Of a DNA stretch of 64,000 bases, positions 29,859-37,388 are shown piece after piece. The stretch is from the NCBI GenBank assembly GCA_965227445.1, contig OZ245751.1, forward strand, positions 4,774,001-4,838,000, in the 5' to 3' direction. How positions within the stretch are numbered: the first letter of the stretch is position 1; each line of letters starts with the position of its first letter. The position numbers and the translations under genes are program-made. The notes below the pieces were generated by a model, which was not told the DNA's origin, ran no database searches, and was given only the letters and a program-made list of their open reading frames with translations. Source of the stretch: DT-110 sp030148525. GTDB taxonomy: Bacteria; Bacteroidota; Bacteroidia; Chitinophagales; Saprospiraceae.

Positions 29859-31629
29859 ATTCCGGCTGCTTCACCTCCTTCATCGCCAATCCCAACTCAT
29901 CCAACTGCTTCTCATCCACCCGCGACGGTGCATCGATCATCACATCGCGCCCCTGGTTGTTTTTCGGGAAGGCAATGAAATCGCGGATCGAGTTCTGGCC
30001 ATTAATCACCGCACACAAACGATCAAACCCGAAGGCAATACCACCGTGTGGAGGCGCTCCGTATTCAAAAGCGCCTAACAGGAAGCCAAACTGCTCCTCG
30101 GCCTCCTCCGGAGTGAATCCGAGCAGCTTGAAGTTTTTGGATTGCAGCTCCCGGTCGTGGATACGAATCGAGCCACCACCGATCTCCACGCCGTTGATCA
30201 CCAGATCGTAGGCATCAGCCCGCAGGGATTTCATGGTCTCGAAATCGCCGTCGAGCATGCGGGCCATATCGGCCTTCTTGGGCGAGGTGAAGGGGTGGTG
30301 CATGGCGAAGAAACGCTCTTCGTCCTCGTCCCACTCCAACAATGGAAAATCAACGACCCACAGCGGCTTGAAATCACCCTCCTTCATCAGGCCGAGGCGA
30401 CGGCCCATTTCGAGGCGAAGTTCTCCGAGCTGTTTGCGGGTTTTCTCCTCTTCACCGGCCAGTATGAGGAGCAAGTCGCCTGGCTCGGCATCCATGCAGT
30501 CAGCCCAGGCCTTCAAGTCCTCTTCGGAAAAGAATTTATCGACCGATGATTTAAACGAACCATCTTCGTTATACTTCACATAAACCAACCCCTTCGCACC
30601 GATCTGGGGACGTTTCACCCAGTTGGTAAGTTCGTCGACCTGCTTGCGGGAATAACCAGCCTGCCCCTTGGCACAAATACCGGCCACTAGTTCTACACTA
30701 TCGAAGACCTTGAAACCTTTATTCTGCGCCAGATCGTTCAAATCATTGATCACCATACCGAAACGTTTATCCGGCTTATCAGAACCATACAAACGCATGG
30801 CTTCATCGTAGTTCATTCGCTCAAACTCGGGGAGCTCCACTCCAATAGTGTTTTGGAATAAATGGCGGGTAAGCCCCTCAAAGGTCTGTAGCACCTCCTC
30901 CTGAGTGACGAATGCCATTTCGCAGTCAATCTGCGTAAATTCCGGTTGGCGATCAGCCCGCAGGTCCTCATCGCGGAAACACTTAACGATCTGAAAATAA
31001 CGATCAAATCCCGATACCATCAGGATCTGCTTAAACGTCTGCGGCGACTGCGGCAAGGCATAAAACTGCCCGGGATTCATGCGGCTTGGCACCACGAAGT
31101 CCCGCGCACCCTCCGGCGTACTTTTGATAAGGAACGGCGTCTCAATCTCGACAAACGACTGGCCATCGAGGAACTTACGCGTTTCCAGGGCCAGTTTCGA
31201 CCGGAAAATAATGTTGCGCTGAACCGGATCGCGTCGCAAATCCAGGTAGCGGTATTTCATACGGAGGTCTTCGCCACCATCGGTGTCATCCTCGATCGTA
31301 AAAGGAGGCACCTGTGATGCATTCAAAACCTCCAGTTTCTGTACATCAATCTCGATATCACCCGTTGGGCGATTGGGGTTTTTATTACTGCGTTCGCGAA
31401 CCGTTCCCTCCACTTTGATCACGAACTCGCGCCCCAGCTTACGGGCCCGTTCACACATTTCGGAGTCATCGTCCATGCTGAAAACCAATTGGGTAATGCC
31501 GTAGCGATCCCGCAAGTCGATAAAGGTCAGGGCGCCAAAATCACGGTTCGCCTGCACCCATCCGCTGAGGGTTACAGATTGGCCTTCGTGTTGCATTCGG
31601 AGTTCTCCACAAGTGTGTGTACGGTACAT
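29857..31629 (-). CDS. aspS: Aspartyl-tRNA synthetase
   Basis: A 590-residue class II synthetase of the bacterial type. The N-terminal anticodon-binding OB fold (about 1-110, SGWVQANRDFG), class II motif 2 (FRDEDLRADRQPEFTQID, cut here only as a marker), the bacterial GAD insertion (about 290-420) and motif 3 (GIAFGFDRL near residue 545) are all present. It charges tRNA-Asp; whether it is also able to charge tRNA-Asn cannot be judged, since no GatCAB gene is in view. The 3' end runs into a 12-bp tandem repeat. Confidence 0.97.
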   Translation of the reverse strand: MYRTHTCGELRMQHEGQSVTLSGWVQANRDFGALTFIDLRDRYGITQLVFSMDDDSEMCERARKLGREFVIKVEGTVRERSNKNPNRPTGDIEIDVQKLEVLNASQVPPFTIEDDTDGGEDLRMKYRYLDLRRDPVQRNIIFRSKLALETRKFLDGQSFVEIETPFLIKSTPEGARDFVVPSRMNPGQFYALPQSPQTFKQILMVSGFDRYFQIVKCFRDEDLRADRQPEFTQIDCEMAFVTQEEVLQTFEGLTRHLFQNTIGVELPEFERMNYDEAMRLYGSDKPDKRFGMVINDLNDLAQNKGFKVFDSVELVAGICAKGQAGYSRKQVDELTNWVKRPQIGAKGLVYVKYNEDGSFKSSVDKFFSEEDLKAWADCMDAEPGDLLLILAGEEEKTRKQLGELRLEMGRRLGLMKEGDFKPLWVVDFPLLEWDEDEERFFAMHHPFTSPKKADMARMLDGDFETMKSLRADAYDLVINGVEIGGGSIRIHDRELQSKNFKLLGFTPEEAEEQFGFLLGAFEYGAPPHGGIAFGFDRLCAVINGQNSIRDFIAFPKNNQGRDVMIDAPSRVDEKQLDELGLAMKEVKQPE

Positions 31630-31803
31630 GAACGGTCGGTTTATTGTCTAAGAATAGAGGTTCAAGGACAGCCTGAAAGTTCCGCCCTTACCCCTTGGCG
31701 GCCCAAAAATAACGGATAATCCACAAAACGACTTTCTTTTCTACAATAAGATATGATTACCTTCGGCTATGGAAGATGAAAAAAGCCCTTCCTACAATCA
31801 GGC

Positions 31804-34188
31804 ATGAGTGAACAGGCACGCAAGTTTGGTACCGCCCCCGTTTTTTTTACCGCCATATCCACGATCTTGGGTGCGGTCATGTTTCTGCGCTTTGGTTTTG
31901 CGGTTGGAGCCGTGGGCCTGATCGGCACCTTCGCCATTATCCTCATCGGCCATGCGGTAACCATCCCCACATCTATGGCCATTGCCGAGATCGCTACCAA
32001 CCAGAAAGTGGAGGGTGGTGGTGAATACTACATCATATCGCGCTCCTTCGGACTGGTAATAGGCTCATCCATCGGGATCGCCCTGTACTTTTCTCAGGCC
32101 ATCAGTGTAGCTTTCTACATAATTGCCTTCTCGGAAGCCTTCACCCCCGTATTTGATTTCGTGCGGGAAAACTACGTGCTGGATTCCTCCCTGACCTGGC
32201 TCCTCTCCAAAAAACAAACCGTTAGCATTCCGGCATTATTCCTGCTGATGGCCGTAGTACTGACAAAGGGCGCTGACCTTGGCGTCAAAATGCTATACGT
32301 GGTGGTAGCCACCCTTTTCGTAGCACTGGTTGCCTTTTTTATTGGCGTGACACCTTACAGTCAGCAAAACCAACTCGATCCATTCGCCAGCGCAAGCGAA
32401 GCGCCCGTAACGTCCCTGCCAGATAACGATACGGCCAGCTCCTCCGAATTAAATCAGTCCGACTCCACCTTTTCCAATAGCCGACACGAAGTAATCCGTG
32501 AAGCGGATCCGGATGCTTTTTCCGGAAGGACCTCGCCACCCGTAGAAATACCGGGATTCTTTACCGTCTTTGCCATTATCTTTCCGGCCTTTACCGGTAT
32601 GACTGCCGGAGTCGGGCTTTCGGGTGACCTTCGAAAACCGGGAAAGTCCATTCCCCTGGGTACCGTAGCGGCTACCATCGTTGGCATGGTCATTTACTTC
32701 TTCATTGCTTACAAACTGGCTGTCTCGGCCTCACCCGCAGATTTGGTAGATACCAGTCGTCTGGTTATGGCTGATATTGCCTGGCAGGGATGGTGGCTCA
32801 TTCCCACCGGCCTGGCAGCGGCGACCATCTCCTCCGCCCTGGGCTCCATTCTGGTTGCTCCGCGAACCCTGCAGGCCATTGCCCGTGACCGGGTACTGCC
32901 TTCGCCAGGATTCAACTTTTGGTTATCGCGAGGGCGCGGCAAGAATGATGAGCCCTTCAATAGCACCCTGGTCACCATTCTGCTGGCCTTTATTTTCATT
33001 GTCATCGGAGAGCTCGATTTCGTGGCAGAGATCATCTCCATGTTTTTTATGGTGACCTACGGTACCCTCTGCCTGATCTCTTTTTTCCAACACTTTGCTG
33101 CTGACCCCTCTTACCGCCCCACATTCCGCTCCCGCTGGTACTTTTCACTGTTCGGAGCCTTTGCCTGTTTCGGGTTGATGTTTTTCATGAATGCCGCCTA
33201 CGCCGTAATGGCTTTGGCCTTAATGGTGGCTTTCTACTATCTGATCAGCAGCTACAACCCCGACAAAAAGAACCTGTCACTCATATTTCAGGGAGTCATT
33301 TTCCAGCTCAGCCGCCAGTTGCAGGTGTTTTTACAAAAAGCCGATAAGGAGCAAACGGGAAGCTGGCGCCCCTCCGCCGTCTGTATTTCCGAACATTCTT
33401 TCTCACGGCTGGCTGCCTTTGATCTGTTGAGGTGGCTTTCTCAGCGCTATGGGTTCGGTACCTATATCCATAAAATCGATGGATACTTATCAAAAACAAC
33501 CCACGAAGAAGCTCATCGCTGCAAGGACCGCCTCATCAAAATGGCAGAAGCCAGTAATAGCAATATTTATATAGACACCCTGATCAGCCCCTCTTACACC
33601 TCCGCCATTGCCCAAGTAATTCAGCTGCCGGGAATTTCCGGAACGGAGAACAACCTATTACTACTGGAGTTCTCCAAAAACAACCCCGATAATATGGAGG
33701 CTATTGTCGACAACTTTAAACTAATCAAATCAGTAGCCTTCGACCTCATCATTCTGGGAAGCAGCGAACGGGGCTACGGAATGAAGCAAAGTATTCATAT
33801 CTGGATTACCTCCAACGATTACATCAATGCCAATCTGATGATCCTGCTCGGCTACATCATCATCGGCCATCCGGATTGGAAACGCGCCCAAATAAAGATC
33901 TTCGCCATTTTCCCCGAAGAGACCATCGAGGAAGAACGCGAACGCCTGAGCGTATTGATCGAAGCGGGGCAGTTGCCCATTTCACCAAAAAACATTGAGA
34001 TCATTCCCAATAAAGAGGCCACCGACCCCAAAAGTATCATCAACGAAAAATCCAGGGACGCCGACCTGTCCATTATCGGCATCCGGGATGAGGTAATTCG
34101 CCACGATGGCATCACGATCTTTGAGGGCTACAAAGGAATTGGGAACACCCTCTTCGTCAATGCCGCAGCTCAAAAAAACATTAAATAA
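31804..34188 (+). CDS. APC-superfamily permease, cation-chloride cotransporter-like (SLC12 type)
   Basis: A 794-residue membrane protein. Residues 1-490 hold about 12 membrane segments with ISTILGAVMFLRFGF in TM1 and FPAFTGMTAGVGLSGDL in TM6, which resemble eukaryotic and bacterial cation-chloride cotransporters more than ordinary amino-acid permeases. A hydrophilic insert of about 60 residues (185-245) separates two membrane segments. Residues 490-794 form a cytoplasmic domain with an alpha/beta pattern, again as in SLC12 proteins. Na+/K+/Cl- symport is the likely role, useful for osmotic balance in a marine cell, but the ions cannot be read from sequence. It is monocistronic. Confidence 0.82.
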   Translation: MSEQARKFGTAPVFFTAISTILGAVMFLRFGFAVGAVGLIGTFAIILIGHAVTIPTSMAIAEIATNQKVEGGGEYYIISRSFGLVIGSSIGIALYFSQAISVAFYIIAFSEAFTPVFDFVRENYVLDSSLTWLLSKKQTVSIPALFLLMAVVLTKGADLGVKMLYVVVATLFVALVAFFIGVTPYSQQNQLDPFASASEAPVTSLPDNDTASSSELNQSDSTFSNSRHEVIREADPDAFSGRTSPPVEIPGFFTVFAIIFPAFTGMTAGVGLSGDLRKPGKSIPLGTVAATIVGMVIYFFIAYKLAVSASPADLVDTSRLVMADIAWQGWWLIPTGLAAATISSALGSILVAPRTLQAIARDRVLPSPGFNFWLSRGRGKNDEPFNSTLVTILLAFIFIVIGELDFVAEIISMFFMVTYGTLCLISFFQHFAADPSYRPTFRSRWYFSLFGAFACFGLMFFMNAAYAVMALALMVAFYYLISSYNPDKKNLSLIFQGVIFQLSRQLQVFLQKADKEQTGSWRPSAVCISEHSFSRLAAFDLLRWLSQRYGFGTYIHKIDGYLSKTTHEEAHRCKDRLIKMAEASNSNIYIDTLISPSYTSAIAQVIQLPGISGTENNLLLLEFSKNNPDNMEAIVDNFKLIKSVAFDLIILGSSERGYGMKQSIHIWITSNDYINANLMILLGYIIIGHPDWKRAQIKIFAIFPEETIEEERERLSVLIEAGQLPISPKNIEIIPNKEATDPKSIINEKSRDADLSIIGIRDEVIRHDGITIFEGYKGIGNTLFVNAAAQKNIK

Positions 34189-34190
34189 CC

Positions 34191-34221
34191 GGGACCATCC
34201 CACATGCGCTTTTGTGGTCCC
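34191..34221 (+). terminator. Hairpin after the permease gene
   Basis: GGGACCA (34191-34197) pairs with TGGTCCC (34215-34221), three bases after the stop. There is no T-run. Confidence 0.5.
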
Positions 34222-34326
34222 GCCCGGTCAAATGGATGTCAAAAGGCCCCAACCTTTAACCGACAAAACATCCAGATCGCCAAAGATTACGTTTCTTATA
34301 ACAGGTAAACAAAAGTAAGGGACATT

Positions 34327-34488
34327 GTGCCCCTGAACCAACACAAGGATTTTGTTGAAGTCTTTTTGCCGAAAGGCGAAAGCCTGAAAGACAAAGCCGA
34401 TTTCCTCAAGACGATCGTTCCTGAAAAGTCAATATACCAATCAGGAATAGAGGTAACGCCAGTACGGGCAGGAATAGCAACCCTTTAA
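34327..34488 (+). other. Open frame of 53 codons in the permease-hemA gap, possible gene remnant
   Basis: A frame from GTG 34327 to TAA 34486-34488 reads like a protein (HKDFVEVFLPKGESLKDK) but has no recognised domain and no clear ribosome site. The gap 34222-34692 otherwise holds no gene. It might be the end of a decayed gene or chance. Confidence 0.25.
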
Positions 34489-34657
34489 TAAGATCACCCA
34501 TATAATTGACAAATGTCATCTGGTTCCTGAGAAAGCCCTGCTAACTTGCAACCAGTTGAAAGTTGTAGAACCCCGGACACCCAAGCGATTACAGACACCC
34601 TGCTTCTTTTGTTTAACCAGTTTACAGTTTCGTGACATTATATCATCATGTGCAAAC

Positions 34658-34665
34658 TATTTTTG
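34658..34665 (+). promoter_or_regulatory. Possible -7 box for hemA
   Basis: TATTTTTG matches TAnnTTTG and lies 27 bases before the ATG at 34693. It supports that ATG over the in-frame ATG at 34648, which would be upstream of the transcription start. Confidence 0.4.
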
Positions 34666-34692
34666 CAGCAATCGGCAAAGCCCGAAACAACC

Positions 34693-35922
34693 ATGCTCGA
34701 CAGGTACAAGATATTAACGGTGACTCATAAACGTGTTAATCTCAAAGAGATTAGCCAATACGCCGTTCATGCATCTGACAACTGCTCGTTAGAGGTTCGA
34801 CTCGAAGAACTGAAACAACAGTTTCACTTTCCCGAGCTCATGTATCTGGCTACCTGCAATCGGATCATGTACTTCTTCGTCACTGACCGGGAGCTGGACA
34901 ACGCCTTCGTAGCTGAGTTCTTTCAGCATATCAATCCCACACTGGAGGACGATCAACTGGAATTGATCATGGATCACGCCCTGGCCCTTTCCGGCCTGGA
35001 TGCGCTGAACCACCTGCTCGATGTCGCCTCTTCCATTGATTCGCTGGTGATCGGCGAGCGCCAAATTCTGGGCCAATTGCGCGATGCTTACCATCAGTGC
35101 CGCGATTGGGGCCTTACCGGTGACAATATCCGGCTTGCCATGGATCACGCTGTAGTTTCGGCCAAGAAAGTGTACTCCAAAACGCGAATCGGTGAAAAGC
35201 CGGTTTCCATTGTTTCGCTGGCCATCCAACGATTACTCCACACCAACCTCAGCAAAGAATCACGACTGCTGCTCATCGGTGCCGGTCAAACCAACCAATT
35301 GGTTGCCAAATTCCTGGCCAAGAACGAATTTACCAACGTAACTGTCTTCAACCGCTCCATTAATAAAGCCGAAAACGTTGCGCGGACACTGAGCGGGAAT
35401 GCCCTCCCATTGTCCGAACTCGATTCCTACCAGGAAGGATTCGACGGCATCATCATCTGCACCGGTTCCACCAAACCCATTCTGGATGCTGAGCTCTACC
35501 AGAAACTGCTCGCCGGTGAATCAGGTCGCAAGGTCGTGATCGATCTTGCCATCCCTCACAATACACATCCCGACGTCATGCGCGACTTCGATGTCCAATA
35601 CATCGAAATCGAAGGGCTGCGCGTCATGGCCAAAGAGAATATGGCCTTCCGCGAGCGGGAAGTAAGCCGCGCCCGGGAACTACTGACCGAGCTGCTGGCC
35701 GAATTTCCGGTCCTCTTCAAACAACGCCAGGTCGAACTGGCCATGCGCTCCGTACCCACCGAGATCAAAGCCATCAAATCCCATGCTATGAACGAGGTTT
35801 TCCGTAAAGAAGTGGATTCCCTCGATGACGGTACCCGCGAATTGGTCGAACGCATGTTGAGCTACATGGAAAAGAAATGCATCGGTATCCCTATGAAAGC
35901 CGCCCGCCAACTCTCCGAATAA
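34693..35922 (+). CDS. hemA: Glutamyl-tRNA reductase
   Basis: A protein of about 409 residues that reduces glutamyl-tRNA to glutamate-1-semialdehyde with NADPH, the first step of C5 tetrapyrrole synthesis. The catalytic Cys is in LATCNR (about residue 56), followed by VIGERQILGQL, the Rossmann GAGQTNQLV motif near residue 195 and a C-terminal dimerisation helix. The ATG at 34693 gives a family-like N-terminus (MLDRYKILTVTHK). Other heme genes are not next to it. Confidence 0.95.
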   Translation: MLDRYKILTVTHKRVNLKEISQYAVHASDNCSLEVRLEELKQQFHFPELMYLATCNRIMYFFVTDRELDNAFVAEFFQHINPTLEDDQLELIMDHALALSGLDALNHLLDVASSIDSLVIGERQILGQLRDAYHQCRDWGLTGDNIRLAMDHAVVSAKKVYSKTRIGEKPVSIVSLAIQRLLHTNLSKESRLLLIGAGQTNQLVAKFLAKNEFTNVTVFNRSINKAENVARTLSGNALPLSELDSYQEGFDGIIICTGSTKPILDAELYQKLLAGESGRKVVIDLAIPHNTHPDVMRDFDVQYIEIEGLRVMAKENMAFREREVSRARELLTELLAEFPVLFKQRQVELAMRSVPTEIKAIKSHAMNEVFRKEVDSLDDGTRELVERMLSYMEKKCIGIPMKAARQLSE

Positions 35923-36062
35923 AAAAACGGCTCACAACAACTTCTGCCCCAATCAATTCGTTTCAATAGGCGAAGGAAGAAGCGCCTTCACACTTCGGCG
36001 TATTTTACCGCCACCAACGTACACTAAACCACAATCCCAATATTGTGACAAACGCATCATCC

Positions 36063-36704
36063 ATGAGTCGCATACTTGCTTCGATCGGACTAACGGCGTT
36101 GCTTTTGGGGTCGGTATCGGCTCAGGAGGCACCACCAAAAGAAATTCGCGGGGAACTGAGCATCAACGGGCAAATTTACGAGTACCTGGTTGATGAATGC
36201 GGGGACACGATTATCATGGCTCAACTCGACGAAGTACCCATCTCGTCCACCCGAACCTTCAGCAATGCGGAGGACTACCGCAAATACCGGCGCTACCGGC
36301 GCTATGCCTACCACGTATATCCCTACGCCGCTGAGGCCATTCGCATATTCCGCGAACTGGAAGTGGAAGTGGATTCCATGAGTAAACGGGACCGTCGACG
36401 ACATATCAAAGACCTGCAAAAGCAGCTGAAAGAAGAGTTTGAAGATCCCCTGAAAAAACTCACCAAACTTCAGGGTATGATCTTGTTCAAAATGATCGAA
36501 AAGGAATTAGATACGCCAATGTACTTCCTGATCAAAGACCTGCGAAATGGCCTGACGGCATTCTACTGGAATACTATTGGCTCCATTTATGGCCACCACC
36601 TGAAGGACGGCTACATCCGGGGGGTAGACCCCATCCTGGATATGGTCCTCGATGATATCGATGTCTCCTACGAAGCGCCGGCCTCCACGACAACGCAACG
36701 GTAG
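36063..36704 (+). CDS. DUF4294 family exported protein
   Basis: A protein of 213 residues with a Sec signal (LASIGLTALLLGSVSAQ). The mature part contains the family hallmark AEDYRKYRRYRRYAYHVYPYA and a charged helix (MSKRDRRRHIKDLQKQLK). DUF4294 proteins are found in Bacteroidota and have no known function. The ATG at 36063 precedes the signal directly; a GTG at 36045 is also in frame. Three bases separate it from the OmpA-like gene, so they form an operon and probably act in the periplasm. Confidence 0.8.
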   Translation: MSRILASIGLTALLLGSVSAQEAPPKEIRGELSINGQIYEYLVDECGDTIIMAQLDEVPISSTRTFSNAEDYRKYRRYRRYAYHVYPYAAEAIRIFRELEVEVDSMSKRDRRRHIKDLQKQLKEEFEDPLKKLTKLQGMILFKMIEKELDTPMYFLIKDLRNGLTAFYWNTIGSIYGHHLKDGYIRGVDPILDMVLDDIDVSYEAPASTTTQR

Positions 36705-36707
36705 GGA

Positions 36708-37337
36708 ATGAATGAACAGCAGCAACGCATCCTGACGGCTGTTCTGGCCTTTTTCATTACCGCCATCCTGGCATACTGGGTTATGGAGGCTCTTTTCAGC
36801 ACCCGGCAGAATGAGCCCATGCGCCGCTCACTGGAAAGGGAAGAACCAATGGAATTGGTGGTTCCCAAACCCGCCGAACCCGAAAGGCCCGCCCTGTTAC
36901 AGGCTCGCCAGGAATTATCGGATGTACCCTTTGAGCCCGGCTCGGTAGCCGACAAACTCTACAACCTGCTCACCTCTTCTAAAGAAAATTACAGCCGCGA
37001 ACTCTATACCTTTCGGCACGACTTCGAACGCGGATCGACCCAACTCACCGACTCCCTGACCGGGGAACTCGACCAGTTGGCAGCCATTTTGAAAGTGTAT
37101 CCCGACCTGAATATCTCCCTGGAATGCCATACCGATGACAGTGGTGATCGCCTCGTAATGCGCGACCTTTCGGAAAAACAGGCAGATGCCATGCGCGAAC
37201 ACCTGATCGAAGCCGGTGTATCGGTCGGACAGATCGACGCCCGGGGATTTGGTTCGGATGTGCCACTGACTTCCAATCGCACCGAGGAAGGACGAGCCCA
37301 AAACAGGCGCATCGAAATGAGCCTCCGCGTTTATTGA
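36708..37337 (+). CDS. OmpA-family protein with N-terminal membrane anchor
   Basis: A 209-residue protein. Residues 6-30 form a membrane anchor (ILTAVLAFFITAILAYWVM), a Pro-rich linker follows, and residues about 105-209 form an OmpA-like peptidoglycan-binding domain (SLECHTDDSGD, LSEKQADAMREHLIEAG and the final NRRIEMSL). The expected Asp and Arg residues that hold diaminopimelate are present. Placement after the DUF4294 gene suggests a joint envelope role. Confidence 0.88.
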   Translation: MNEQQQRILTAVLAFFITAILAYWVMEALFSTRQNEPMRRSLEREEPMELVVPKPAEPERPALLQARQELSDVPFEPGSVADKLYNLLTSSKENYSRELYTFRHDFERGSTQLTDSLTGELDQLAAILKVYPDLNISLECHTDDSGDRLVMRDLSEKQADAMREHLIEAGVSVGQIDARGFGSDVPLTSNRTEEGRAQNRRIEMSLRVY

Positions 37338-37388
37338 TTTCCCGTCCAAACTGCTGAAATTTCGGATCAGATACAGTAATTTCCTCGC

